Source: Adineta vaga
Taxonomy: Eukaryota; Rotifera
DNA length: 64,000 bases
Direction of reading: 5' to 3'
NCBI GenBank assembly: GCA_021613535.1
Contig: CP075495.1
Span: 11,408,001-11,472,000 of the forward strand
The notes under the pieces were generated by a model. The model saw only the letters and a list, made by a program, of their open reading frames with translations, ran no database searches and had not been told where the DNA came from. Position 1 is the stretch's first letter. The number at the start of each line of letters is the position of its first letter. Shown here piece by piece: positions 13,173-25,953 of the stretch. A program made the position numbers and the translations under genes.

Positions 13173-16100
13173 TCAACTTGAATTTGTCGTCGTATAATGT
13201 CGATAGTCATGAATGAAATCATTGATATTTTGTGTGAAAGATGGTAAATCCTAGAAATGCAAAAAGACAATCATTGCTTTTTTTTCTCAAGGAAACTAAT
13301 GAATAAATAACATACCAGTTCATTTCGACTATAGTTTTCTACTAATACACGTTTATGTTTATCATTCAGAATTGTTTGTATACTGGTTTGACTTAGATAA
13401 TTATGAATAAAATGGGCAAAATTATTGGTATTATCGTTAGTTAAAATATAAAATAATGTGGATATAATATCATCACGACATAATTCATGTGAGCGAGCAA
13501 GTAGAACGGAAAGTAAGAGGGAAAGAAGTGCTTGAGACATTTGATGACGAAAGATCAATTTTGTATAAAGACCACATTTTAATTGTAAATCATTACAAGA
13601 TGATAGATTTGTACGAAATTGTTCGATATCAGCTTGTGAGAAAGACCAAGCAATGCTCTAAATAGATAAATATATCGAATCACAAATTAGTTGTTTAAAA
13701 CTATCTATAAGATGTCAAATATATCGCAATCGGTAGTTTGAGAGCATTGTGTAGGATAGTTATTATTAAATGTAAAGTGTATCTTTTGAAATACCTCCAT
13801 TAATTGAATAAAAATTTGTTCATTCGCAGTTGTTTCAACTTCGCCATTCAATGTTGTCAGAACATTTCCTTTGAAAAAGAATCGCCAATTATTAATCAAT
13901 AGATTATGAACAAGTTTATAATAATTTTCTCGAATATCCAATGCGTAATTCTAAAATCAAACATATATGATTAAATTACAAGCAGAATTATCAAAGAATT
14001 CACTTCTTGAATAGCTGGATATAAAGCTGTTGTACATAAATCAAGAATAGTTGGTAAGAATTGTTGTGTTAGTTTATTATTTCCTGGTTCATTGACAAAT
14101 AATGAAAGCAATTCAAGAAATCTAAATATAATTCAGTTTGGTAATAAAAAAAACGATGTTTTTGTTTCGAATTTATTCTACTTAGAAATAGCCGTATGAG
14201 CATTTGGTTTTGGTTCGCGAAGAACAGTTCGAACATTTTCACTAAATAAACGTGAATTTTTGTTTGGAATGAAATTTATCAATAGAATCAATACGAACAT
14301 ATTAAACGCAGAGAATGTCGTTTGTAAGATTGTATTGATTAATTCTGCAGTCATTTGTATTCGAAATATTTCGAAAACGATCAATAGCAAAGAAATAAGT
14401 GCTGTTTCACACTCTAAAACAGAGAACAAGATTACAATCTAATGAAAACTAGTATTTTATCACTCTTTTTGAAGTGACACATAATATATAATTATAGATG
14501 AAATAAAGAGCGAGAGAAATACACCAACCTGTATCACGATTGATAATATAAGGTAAAAATCGATTGGAATTTATGATTAGATATTGTATTGATCGAAAAA
14601 GATGTTGTCGAATTTTATTATTTTCAGTTTGAACAGATTCAATTAATTCTGTAAGTAATATTGTATAATCAAGAAAGGAATGATGTAATAATTGAGAAGT
14701 TTGTTGATGATTAAAAAAGTTTGTTGGATCTTTTAAAATTGTATCTAATGGTTGAAAAATTGGTTGAAAAAAATGTTCAGCTGATTGTTGATCTGATAGA
14801 ACAATTGACGAAATTATTTTTATTGATAATTTATAAAGCTAGAAAGATATAAATCATAATTTTTTGAATTGAAGAGAACTATTTTACTTGAAAATTAGCT
14901 TTTGAAGGAATTGTAACATTCCATGCGAGAATACGATGAATCAAATGTTTGATTGAATTCAATTGATCAAGTGGTAAATGTTGACGAGTAAGAGGAACAA
15001 GAGAAGAAAGAAGAGATGCAGCCGATTGAGCAATAGATTTATCGAAATTCTATGAAGAAGAAACGAAGATATAGAAGAATAGAATATATATTGTTTGTTT
15101 TTAAATACATTCACATCGATTAGTGGTACACACGTATCAATAATATGTGTAATTAACTCTTGAATGAGTCGATGATTATCTTGATTTGAATTATATAGAA
15201 TTAACATTTGACTAAACCATTGAGTTGTGTTTGTAATACATTCAAAAGATCGAGTTTGACTTAATAAGAAGAAAAACATATCGATTCTATGAAAATTTTC
15301 TGAATATATTCGAACAGTTACTTACACTTTAATAAATTCCTCATGTAACTGTTTCGATGAACATTCAATTAAATCGTATCGAACATGAACTATATAAATA
15401 ATCAATTGTACAAATCTAAATCAAAATTGAATCGATTTGTATTCCCATTATCTTTCTTTCTCTTCTCTTCTCTTCTCTTACTGATGAACAAGTGTTAGAC
15501 GAGTTTGAAAAAAATTCGATTGTTGATTATTAGTATTATCCAATAGACATATATTAGCAATTCGTGAAAATGTATGAAGTAAATGAATTAAACTATGCAA
15601 AATTTGATGACAAACATGTGTAGATTCATTCGTTAAGATAAACTGTTGTCGAGAAGGATCTAATTGAAATAAGAAACAAAATATTTTAGATGAATTTTTT
15701 ATATGATTAAATTACCATTTGGTAAAGATTGAACTAATTTTTGAATACTTTTATACTTTTCAATGTCTGGTTGTAGAAGATTAATCTAAATAATTAGATG
15801 ATAATAGAATATTGAATGAATTGAAAGTAAAGTCTTACGAGTAGATGTAAAATACTTGAGGAGAACGTTGGAATATCTGTTAATTTACTTAGTAAATCAA
15901 TACATTCACGTATATAACGATCCGTTGCAGTTTCAGACTAGAAATATAAAGATAGAATAATAACAATAAATGATTTTTGTTTTAGAAATAGATTTGTACA
16001 TCATTTAAATCAGCTGTTTCTTCTAAACTTTCAGCGTGTGTTTGTCCATTATGAATACGTTGTAATAATTCTTGACTTAATGTTCGTAAGATTTGAGTAT

Positions 16101-17392
16101 ATCTAATTTTAACAAGAAACGCATGACAGTCTTTTTTTTAAATTAATGAAAACATTAATCTACTTCTCCATAGAATTCTCTTTATTTGTGAAACGACTTT
16201 CTTCTTTTGTACTAATATATTCAATAAAAATCGACCAAATATCCAAACAAGTATAAAATCCATCTTGTGTTGTCTATAATGTAACAAATATAAAGAAGAT
16301 TTACTTGATGAAAAAAAATAACTATAAAAATTTTACTTGTTGAAAAGTAAATTTATACAGTCCACTGAGTAATTCAAACATTGGAAAATGTTCAATCGTT
16401 TCACAACGTTTCAAATGTAGATTAAACAGTGATCGTAAAATTTCTGTTATTTTATTTTGTATTTCAATTGTTAAATTTTGATTTATCATCATGAGTAATT
16501 GTACAACATGCCGTAAAGATGAATGAAGTATTGGATCATATTGTCGAGATATATGTTGTTTAAGAATAATTTCATGAATACAATTCAAAGCATCAATTGA
16601 CCATGTTGATGAAATATACTGAAATAAGTCATTGATTAATTCGATTGATAACGGAAGAATTGAAAGACGATTTATCAAACGATCTAAACATTTTAATGTA
16701 TGTTGTTTGATTACCAATGGATCATCGGTGGATGAATTCGTTTTGAATTGTTCATGATCTTTCCTTAATAGAATTTGAATTATTTGAATTATATGTGATA
16801 CATGTTGATTGAGTGTTGTTTTCAATTGCTGACATCGTTTTACTGTACAATCTTCATTTGATTGTCCAAGTTCTTCGATAGTTGTAGTTAAAAGTAATAA
16901 ACCTGAGAGCGTTTGTGTTTCAATTAACTATTTGAAGGAAAGGAACAAAAAAAGAAAATTTCATTGTTTTTTTTCTCGAATAGTATCTCTCAACACCGAC
17001 CTTACGTGATAACAAGTTTGAAAATATTCATCAATTGACCATTGTTGATCACAACGAACGATTTGTACAATAAGTAAAGATAATTTCGAACGAACATAAC
17101 TCGGTATTGAATGGAATAGATGATGATAGAACCAGAGAAGTATCTGACGAATTTGTTGTTGATTACCATAATGATGACGAATGGAATATTCAAGAACTTG
17201 TAGTAGAAAATAGGTTAACAATGGTGATAAAATAAGAGTTTGATTTTGTTGTTGTTGAAATACTGATAAAGCTATTTGCCAAGAGTTTTGATCAATTAAA
17301 AATCGATTTAATTGTTCATGTAACTGTTGTTTATAAACAAGATCCGTACGTGAATCATAATATTCAGTTAGAGCCTTGGTTAAATCATCCAT
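13173..17392 (-). CDS. XPO6: Exportin-6 (karyopherin for profilin-actin)
   Basis: A long multi-exon minus-strand gene. Exon 1 (17006-17392, MDDLTKALTEYYDS) and the next exon (from about 16928, LIETQTLSGLLLLTTTIEEL then NEDCTVKRCQQL) match the N-terminal HEAT/importin-beta-like region of XPO6, where the human protein also has a TTSEEL..REDL..ARKEEL segment. The C-terminal exons, ending at 13173, give LLARSHELCRDDI, LVENYSRNEL and a final DLPSFTQNINDFIHDYRHY-type peptide, matching the conserved XPO6 C-terminus (DLPSFTQNVH). The rest is helical-repeat sequence over more than a dozen short introns, with total length close to the ~1100-aa family. XPO6 exports profilin-actin from the nucleus in animals. 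MMADHC lies 205 bp upstream on the same strand. An acceptor-like AG sits 6 nt before the ATG. Interior exon boundaries were not all resolved. Confidence 0.88.
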
Positions 17393-17597
17393 TCGATCTA
17401 TAAATTAAAGCAAGAAAGAAAAATAGGATGCATCTCATTTAGTTCAGCTGATATTTCTTTTATTTGAAAGAATAAGCAATAGTATATAGTATATATATTT
17501 ACAATTATCTCCCTTAATTGTTTCTCTTTGCTAGCTAAACGAAAAAAAAAATACCACGAGGGAAGATATCAGAAATTTAAAGTTTTTCTTTCTTCAT

Positions 17598-18689
17598 TTA
17601 ATTGATTGTGTTCAAAACGGAATCATTGTCTTCGAGTGATTCATTTTCTGTTGGTGAAACAACAAATTCTTTGAGAAGATGTTGAACATTTTCATCGCTC
17701 TTCAATGCACTGGTGAATAGACAACCAACCAAGACATGTGTTCCTAAAACAACAATGATTATTAATATATTTTATAGACAAAGGAAAGAAGGGAATCGTT
17801 TTTTCAACATACCATGTTGTAAATGTTCAACAACACGACAACAACCTAAATCAACAATATTAACACCGAAATAACGAAAACGTTCGTCAGTTTCAAATAA
17901 TGTATCGGATGTATGTGGACCATAATAAGGTCGACCACTCGATGGATCAATAAAATCAGCCCAATAGTGTTTTGTACCCAGATATGCACACATTTCATGA
18001 GCTAATTTAATGAATTGATCAGTTAATTGTTCTCGTTCTTCTTCAATTTTTGGTGACCATGTTGACATATCAGAATTGGTTTTTAATATAATTGTTATAG
18101 CTGTTAATGGTTGCATTAATACATTATAATTTAGAAATAAACGATGTAATTCATAACGTAATAATGCTGGACAATCAAAAGCACGAATTTCTAAATTATC
18201 ATGATGAACTAATTTTGAGAGAAATTCATTTTTATTTGTTGGTGATGTTAACGTCATATGTGTACTCATTAACTGTGCTAATGAATCCTTTTGATGATCT
18301 GCTGGTAAAGTTATTCGTAAAAGTTCGTCGAGAAGAAGTTTACCATCAGTACCATATAGGTTTGGATTTAATTTTGGTATTGATTTTGTTGAAGTCGTAT
18401 TTAATGCACGATCAGGTCCAATACGTCCAGGTAATGGAAAACGTGGATTAGGTTCTTTTATTGATGCGTATGTTGTATCAACGACTAAGGGTGGAATTGG
18501 TATATTTTGTTTTGTTGCTAAATTAGAAGAATCTAATTGATCAACAAGATCTAATAAAGCACGAAGTGTTTTACGTCCGACGATACGTGCTTTTAAATCG
18601 AATGAATCTGGTTTAAACGATGATAATCGACGTGCTGGAGAAAGCAAAAACAAAGATTGAGGACGAATATGCGCCAGAAAACGATCCAT
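17598..18689 (-). CDS. MMADHC: Cobalamin trafficking protein CblD (MMADHC)
   Basis: Two exons (17813-18689 and 17598-17743) give 340 aa; the human protein has 296. The N-terminus MDRFLAHIRPQSLFLLSPARRLSSF is basic and hydroxylated and fits a mitochondrial presequence. The conserved core includes AFDCPALLRYEL, YWADFIDPSSGRPYYGP, LFETDERFRYFG and DLGCCRVVEH, and the second exon adds GTHVLVGCLFTSAL. MMADHC directs cobalamin from MMACHC to cytosolic methionine synthase and mitochondrial methylmalonyl-CoA mutase. The cysteines of LGCC, which correspond to the family's MMACHC-interaction site, are kept. The start is the only ATG that yields the presequence. XPO6 begins 205 bp downstream on the same strand. 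GH3 is divergent at 246 bp. Confidence 0.95.
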
Positions 18690-18935
18690 TTTAATCTAAA
18701 ATTGACTGAAATTACACATTTATTCGTTCGTTTTTTTTCTCTCTCACCAAGTCTATCTAGCTAGGCACTGATCATGCGGTGTGTGTATGAGTCATGAAAT
18801 CGTGTTTTTTTCTACTCGTTTATTGCGCGCTACTGTATACGCTACCATTACATTCGTCATTGAATCGTTCTCTTTCCTCCTCGTGTCTATAGAGTGTCCT
18901 TCTATTGTGGTATATACTAGGAGTCGCACATCATC
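18690..18935. promoter_or_regulatory. Divergent intergenic region between MMADHC and GH3
   Basis: A 246-bp gap between two genes transcribed away from each other, so it must hold both 5' regions unless transcripts start elsewhere. No clear TATA box can be assigned. Inference from layout only. Confidence 0.4.
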
Positions 18936-21203
18936 ATGGCTTCGTTTTTTCTATTTCTCTTAATCTTTGGATCGATATATAGTAACAAAGGAATCAATGG
19001 AGATGCATTTCCTTTTCGTAATGTTTCATTGGACTGGTCAGTACGTGTTGAAGATCTTGTTTCACGTCTTACAGCACATGAAATTATTGATCAAATGGCA
19101 TATGGAGGTGGATGGGATGCTGGTGTCACACCTCCCATACCTCGATTGAATATTCTTCCATATTCATGGGGTACGGAATGTTTACGTGGTGATATTAGTG
19201 AAAATTCGACTGGTTTTCCACAAGCAATTAATCTTGCATCAACATGGAATAAACAACTAGTGAAAGCAGTTGCAAATGCAACAGCTTATGAAGTTCATGC
19301 ACATTATAATCTTTTTACAAAAGAAGGTTTATATGGTGTACATCGAGGTTTAAGTTGTTTTTCACCTGTTGTTAATATTATGCGACATCCATTATGGGGT
19401 CGAAGTCAAGAAACGTATGGTGAATGTCCTTATCTAACAGGAATGTTTGCTATTTATTTTGTTCATGGTCTTCAAGGACCTTCATCTGCACGTTATCTTA
19501 ATACAAATGCTGGTTGTAAACATTTCGATGCACATAATGGACCAGAAAATATTCCTGTTTCACGATTTTCATTTGATGTTCAATTATCCGAATTTGATTG
19601 GCGTTCCACATTTCTTCCTGCTTTTCATGCTTGTATAAATGCTGGTACTTATGGTATCATGTGTTCATATAATTCCATTAATGGCATACCATCCTGTGCG
19701 AATAATCGTCTTTTAACTGATATACTTCGTCACGGAATGAATTTTTCTGGTTATATCGTTGCTGATGATGATGCCTTAGTATCAATTAATATTGCACATC
19801 ATTATGTTAATACAAATGAAGAAGCAGCTATTGTTGCATTACAAGCTGGTGTCAATTTAGAATTAGCTGATTCACCAGGTGCAACAATGTATGAATTATT
19901 ACATCAAGCATATGATGAAGGTAAAATTAATAATCAAACATTAATTGAACGTGTTAAACCATTAATGTATACAAGAATGCGTCTTGGAGAATTTGATCCA
20001 CCTGAAATGAATGATTATAATAAAATACCAATGGATATTATACAATGTGATTCACATCGAAATCTAGCACGACAAACAGCTTTACAATCCTTTGTTTTAT
20101 TAAAAAATCAAGAAAATTTCTTACCTATACGTAATCCAGAATTATTTCGAAATGTACTCATTCTTGGACCAATGTCAAATAATCCTATGCAACAATATGG
20201 TGATTATTCACCCATCATTGATCCATACTATGTAACAACACCGCTAAGTTCTTTACAAGATAGTTTTCTCAATAGTAGTTACAATGAAGCATGTTTAGAC
20301 GGAACAAAATGTTTGAAATACAATCAAACTGATATAATTAATTATTTGAAAACGAACGTATTTGATTTAATTATTCTTTCTGTTGGTACAGGACCTGATA
20401 TTGAAAGTGAAGGAAATGATCGTGCAACAATGAATTTACCAAATAATCAATCTCAATTACTTCAAGATGTATTAAATACAATTGATTCAATGCGAACAAA
20501 AATTCTTCTTCTAACAATATCTGGTACACCAGTAGACATTCAAATTGCTCAACAATCGGATAAAATACAAGCAATTCTTCATCTTGGATTTGGTGCACAA
20601 GAATTAGGTGAAGCACTCAAAATGGCAATTATTGGTGAAGGTATATCAAAATTTGGTCGATTACCTTTTACATGGCCAAAGAAATTAACTGATCTGCCTG
20701 GTGATTTAACACGATATGATATGACAAGTGGTTTTACATATCGTTATTCTCGAATTGAACCACTCTATCGATTTGGTTATGGTTTATCCTATTCAACTTT
20801 TTCCTATTATGATCTTAGTTTTAATGGAACGAAAATTAAACCGGGTGATGGTTTAAAAATCTATTTCAATGTAAAAAATATGGGTGAACGTATATCTGAT
20901 GAAGTTATTCAAATCTATTTAAGTATTCATTTGAAAAATACTTCATTAACAAATGTTTCACGTACACAATTAGTTGATTTTGAACGTTTATCGGATATAA
21001 ATCCCAAAGAAATTGTTCTTTATCAAGCAATTATACGACCAGAACAAATGGCTGTCTATATTGATGGAAAAGGTTTTATGATTGTACCATCAACATTAGA
21101 ATTTCAAGTCGGAAGTTTTCTTCAACCATATCTATCTGGCAATGTAATTATTGATGGAACATCATATTATGTTGGTGAATACATTTCATATGCGAGTTTA
21201 TAA
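18936..21203 (+). CDS. Secreted glycoside hydrolase family 3, beta-xylosidase-like
   Basis: A 755-aa open frame without introns. The start MASFFLFLLIFGSIYSNKG is a typical signal peptide, so the enzyme is probably secreted. GH3 architecture is visible. The N-terminal (beta/alpha)8 domain has WGTECLRG, FSPVVNIMRHPLWGRSQET and CKHFDAHNGP, and then GIMCSYNSINGIPSCANN followed by YIVADDDAL, where the Asp after IVA corresponds to the catalytic nucleophile (plant xylosidases have IVSDCDS). A second domain (LLKNQENFLPI, LILSVGTGPDIESEG, LPFTWPK) and a C-terminal fibronectin III-like domain (FGYGLSYSTF, VKNMGERISDEVIQIY) follow. Beta-D-xylosidase or arabinofuranosidase activity on plant polysaccharide is likely; the exact substrate is not readable. 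Lack of introns stands out beside intron-rich neighbours and fits late acquisition or retroposition. Confidence 0.9.
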   Translation: MASFFLFLLIFGSIYSNKGINGDAFPFRNVSLDWSVRVEDLVSRLTAHEIIDQMAYGGGWDAGVTPPIPRLNILPYSWGTECLRGDISENSTGFPQAINLASTWNKQLVKAVANATAYEVHAHYNLFTKEGLYGVHRGLSCFSPVVNIMRHPLWGRSQETYGECPYLTGMFAIYFVHGLQGPSSARYLNTNAGCKHFDAHNGPENIPVSRFSFDVQLSEFDWRSTFLPAFHACINAGTYGIMCSYNSINGIPSCANNRLLTDILRHGMNFSGYIVADDDALVSINIAHHYVNTNEEAAIVALQAGVNLELADSPGATMYELLHQAYDEGKINNQTLIERVKPLMYTRMRLGEFDPPEMNDYNKIPMDIIQCDSHRNLARQTALQSFVLLKNQENFLPIRNPELFRNVLILGPMSNNPMQQYGDYSPIIDPYYVTTPLSSLQDSFLNSSYNEACLDGTKCLKYNQTDIINYLKTNVFDLIILSVGTGPDIESEGNDRATMNLPNNQSQLLQDVLNTIDSMRTKILLLTISGTPVDIQIAQQSDKIQAILHLGFGAQELGEALKMAIIGEGISKFGRLPFTWPKKLTDLPGDLTRYDMTSGFTYRYSRIEPLYRFGYGLSYSTFSYYDLSFNGTKIKPGDGLKIYFNVKNMGERISDEVIQIYLSIHLKNTSLTNVSRTQLVDFERLSDINPKEIVLYQAIIRPEQMAVYIDGKGFMIVPSTLEFQVGSFLQPYLSGNVIIDGTSYYVGEYISYASL

Positions 21204-21551
21204 AATGTGATAATTTTCTGTGATTTCTTTTTTTGATCAACAATCGATGCTTTTTTTTAATTTATCCACAAATTTTTTTAAAAGATAACAAGTTTTCTAA
21301 GAAAAACAAACGCAAGGTTCTTGGTTTTTCGACAGTAATTAGAAACAAGAAGAAAACTGTCAGGAAGAATATATCACTGTGACATTAAATAATAAATCTA
21401 TGAAATGAGTATGAAGAAAAACGAAAGTTAGTAGAAAGAAAAAAGAAAAAATTAAAACAATGACCCATATATGTTTGTTTTTTGAAATAATAATGTTATT
21501 GATCAACAGAAAAAAGGAAACTAATAAAGAAAGAAAACAAAAAAACATATT
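21204..21551. other. Convergent 3' intergenic region
   Basis: A 348-bp AT-rich gap between the convergent stops of GH3 and LMAN2, with poly(T)/poly(A) stretches. No gene is visible. Confidence 0.5.
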
Positions 21552-22713
21552 TTAATAGAATCGTGTTCGTTGATATTGTCGTTTGTTCATATAATAATAT
21601 GCACCGATGCCAACACCCACACAAACAATAATTATGAAGATAATAAGAAAAAAGATTTTTAATGCTGACCAGCCAGATCCTTTTGGATCGTCTGTATGTA
21701 TACGTTCAGGTTCAGCAGCAGGTGCATTTGGTATAATAGATCGACGCTCTTCTGCAATTCTTTTGTCACTCGATTCTAATTGATATGTATGTACGGAAAT
21801 AATATCATGATTGTCAGTTAAATCACCAGTTGCGGCTGAAAAACCGAAATAGTAATGTGTAGGTAAATAAACGTCAGACGCTGCAAAACATTCTTTCCAA
21901 ACATTTTTTCCTTCAATATCCGTTGAGATTGTTAAACGATCATTTTGATAACGTATGGCAACAAGTGTATCTGTATCTCGACCACGAAATGGTGATTCAC
22001 AGCCACTTATTATTGTATGTGTACCATCACGATCATGATCATAATGTAATGAACCATTATTGACCATAGCTGATATATATGGATGAGCATGCTATATAGA
22101 TTCATAATAAATCAGTATTTATTATCGAAGAAATCATCAGATATATATTTACATTATGAGGACCATTATGATTAGAATAGGTATCCATGATGATAGCTAA
22201 ACCATGAAAATAATCAGCATAACCAAAAACAGGACCTAAAAATAGAGACAATCATTGATAGGAAATATTTATGAATTCAATTTCGATACATACCCATTAG
22301 TTTTGGATCTCTAACATACCAAATAACGAATCCATCACCGAATAATTCTTTTCCACTACCATGTACTTTAAAATGAACATGCATTTCCCAATCAGGATAA
22401 CTAACAGGTATGGTATTCCATAGACCACCAGCTTTACTTTGTGAATCTGACGTTAAACGAATATATCGATCAGTAACAATAGTATTACCAACTAAATGCC
22501 AATATGAATTCGATGTAGAGAAAACTAAAGGAAAAGAAAACGTATATATACTACGAATGTACGAAAAGGTGAGAAAAACAAACCAGCTGGATACGGTCGA
22601 TTGAGACCATGTTCGCGAACTTCAAAAGAATTTGCATCATGATCTTGTTCATTAGTAAGACTGATAAAAAGAAGAAGAAGTAGAACAAATGAGATGCTGG
22701 AAATAGAATTCAT
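21552..22713 (-). CDS. LMAN2: L-type lectin cargo receptor VIP36/LMAN2
   Basis: Four exons (22584-22713, 22294-22524, 22153-22235, 21552-22091) give 327 aa. A signal peptide (SFVLLLLLFISLTNEQ) precedes EVREHGLNRPY, then the legume-lectin-like fold: WEMHVHFKVHG, GDGFVIWYVRD, FHGLAIIMDTYSNHNG, MVNNGSLHYDHDRDG, YYFGFSAATGDLTDNHD. Residues for Ca2+ and mannose binding (the Asp of IMDTY, the Asn of SNHNG and the GDL loop) are present. One membrane span (ALKIFFLIIFIIIVCVGVGIGAYYYM) is followed by a cytosolic tail ending KRQYQRTRFY, close to the KRxxxxxRFY export tail of VIP36. The protein cycles in the early secretory pathway carrying high-mannose glycoproteins. It is closer to LMAN2/LMAN2L than to ERGIC-53. 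Confidence 0.95.
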
Positions 22714-24138
22714 CTGAAGAGAAAAAAATAGATAATTAATTACTTTCTTTTTTAATCAAAATACTTGAAAACGAATCAAGAATGATGATAGCCTAAATGT
22801 CTATGTGTACATTTGGAGTTATTTGATTGGATGAAAAAATCAATTGATAACAATCAATACTCGAAACATTTTTATACATAGATATTCGAGAAATGTACTA
22901 AACAATAGTCTGTGAACTTAATGATAAAGACTAGAAATAAATTTATGAATTCATTATTAACGACAGCTATTATGCTGAATTTTGATTGGTTGAAACTAGT
23001 TTAACTTGGAAGAACAAGTATATGTGTGCAGCATTTAATTGTTCTATTTCGATCTATCCATCATAGCAGACATTTTGCGCAGGATACATACATAGTAATT
23101 GCAATCGCGTCATTAACACATATCAATTGACAATTGGACCATTCTACTTCTTCTTTCTTTCCATATTATCGATTATATATCAATCTTCTTGTCGTATTCA
23201 TCGTAGAATAACATTTCTGACGAAATTACTTACCCAATGACAATGTAAATCAGTTTTAACTATTCTTTTACTTCAGAATGCACTTTCTTTACGTCATATT
23301 TTATTAAGTTTCACTCGCAAATAGATTGAAGTACATGTAAAATATCGAGGAATAGAAGAAATGAGATTTATAGCTTAGTTTCGTGAATATATAGACTTTT
23401 TTCGATTGGTCACTCACAAACTCTTTTGTTTAGTTAGGAAAACTGTCTATTTCCATTTCAAACTAGGTATATGATAAATGATTAGTTATATTTTTAATTA
23501 GAATTCTATATTCAGAAAAGGATGATCGTAATCGATTGATGGTTCAAAAGAAAAGCAAAATTATAGCTTGACCTTCGATTAAGTTGCATAGTCTAGAACA
23601 GTATAATTTAGTTAGAAACTTTCTAGAAAAATTCTTTCCTGTATCAGATTCTCTTCGAATGTTCAAATACTAGTAGAAATTCTATGAGATGTCAAAAAAT
23701 AAATCGAGTACTAGTAGTGCACTCTTCAGAGTACATTTTCATTCAAATTTTGAGTTAGTATCTTTCTTCTTATGTAAACATAGTAAATTCTATTAGCATT
23801 ACCTGTTCGTAATTCTATAAAATCTATGAATAGAAGGTTAGAATAGTTAGAAATTAGCTCAGTTCATGAAAGTAATTTAGTTCACTTGTTTGGGTCCATG
23901 TTATTACAAACCAGAAAACATAGTGTACAGGATCGAATCCTGATGAGAGAACTTTGAAAATAAAAGTTGATTTTCTATGATGACAACTATAGATGACGAG
24001 TTGGAATAGTAGGATTTATCTTACTTTGACACAAAAAACGAGGCATTTGTCTGAGAAAATCAAATCTTTTTTTCTTCTGTACTTTTATACATTTTGAGCA
24101 CTATTTTATCATTTTTTTTCTAGACTAATTTCATTTTG
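22714..24138. other. Intergenic between LMAN2 and ICE1-like gene
   Basis: About 1.4 kb, AT-rich. One short stretch at about 23851-23945 has a weak resemblance to tRNA box A and box B (see findings) but does not fold into a tRNA. Otherwise nothing is recognised. Confidence 0.4.
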
Positions 24139-25921
24139 ATGATGGACATCAATAATGGTTGGTTTGAAACAGTAAATTATCTTTCATCAGTAAGTAAACT
24201 ATATTGATTTCAATTTGAAACAAGACTGGAACATGATATACTTATTAAATAACCATATTCTAGCTCAATATTCAATTTACAATTATCAATAGCACCAATC
24301 CCCCATACGATCATGAAGGTATGCTGGTGGATGATTATTTTCTAGAAATAATATTACCGCATAAACGAGTTTTTTTGCACTTTTACTATTCTTAATCTGT
24401 ATATAGAACTATTTAAAATTTAATTTTGGCTGATTATTAAATGCCAATAGAGTTTCTTCGAGAAGTACAGATAGAAGTGATGATGAATTTCATGGAGAAA
24501 GAGTTCACTATATATTCGCATCTATCCAATAAGGATAAAAATGATTTTTGTTGATGGTAAACTGTTTAGGGCTGTTTATACTAAAATAAATGTATGTATA
24601 GAGTTAACATTCCTTAGAAGTTTCGAATAATAGAGATAGCATAACTCCAAAAGAAATCTTTTAAAGAATTTTTATTATTTATCTTTTGTTAATATTTGAT
24701 TTCTATTTTTAGGATTCTCAACAACAAACTTATGTCACAAAACATGATTTAGAATTATTACATAAAAAAATTATTGCAACTGAGTAAGTGATTCTTTTTG
24801 AAATCTTTCTTAAAAATAAAACAAGAATGTTTAGTTTAATTGTACAAAAATATCAAGACGCCAATCGAGCTCTATTACGATTACAAGGAGAAAATGATGA
24901 TCTTAAACAGCAAGTCGAACAAATCACAAAGTAATGAGAAAAAAGATTGCTTGATTCTTTTTAAGAGTGTTTCCTTTTTTCTATTTAGTGAATGCTGTAT
25001 CTTTAGTAAACAGGTAACGGAATGTACACAAGAATGTGATAATTTGAAAGAGGTAATAAAAATAGTATTGAAATAGGACATCATTTCATTGTTGATTTAT
25101 TTTTAGCAAATTTCAATATTAAATGGTGAAAAACGTGAAATGCAACAGCAATTACGTCTACTGCAAGATGAAAATACAAATAATTATCATGAAATAATGG
25201 TTTTAGTAAGTTCTTCAATGATATAAATCAACTTTGAATATTAAGATTTTACTTTTCTTTTTAGAAACAATATGAATCATTGAAAGAAATCAATGATCAA
25301 TTAACTAAAACCATTGAACGACAACAAAAAACGTTAGCAAAACTGCAACTTCAAGTACAACGTAAATCACCTGTTGTTTATAAGTATGTTGATCTAAATA
25401 AAACTAAGCAACATAATAATTCTTTTTCTTTCCTATTTAGACCAAACAAAAATACTCAAGAACCATCAGAAACAGGTATAACAATATTAGTATCAAACTT
25501 TATGCAAATTTAACAAATTCTTTCATTTTAGATGTTGCATTAGTTAATTCACAAAAATCTGTTCGTGAACTGAAATTAGCTCTTGGACGTCTAGTCACTT
25601 ATATACAAATATCAAGTAAGAATTAGAATTGAAAGATAAATTGATATATTTTGTTTTCCTTTTTTTTTTATAGAAATCGAAATTCCAACTGCACTCAACA
25701 TTCGTCCCGTGCTCAAAGCTCATGAAATCAATGATGGTAAGTTTAGAAACTTTACTGCACCTTTAACTTATTATTTTTATTTAGATTTCTTAGAAATTGA
25801 CGGTGAAATTTTTCGTAAACCAGTGAAAAAAGTTCGAGTAAGTTTTACAAAAATCTTTTCTCGTATATTATTTTATTGCACTCATTCTAGAAACCGGTTG
25901 TTAGTCAAACTATAGTTGAAG

Positions 25922-25953
<32 letters not shown>

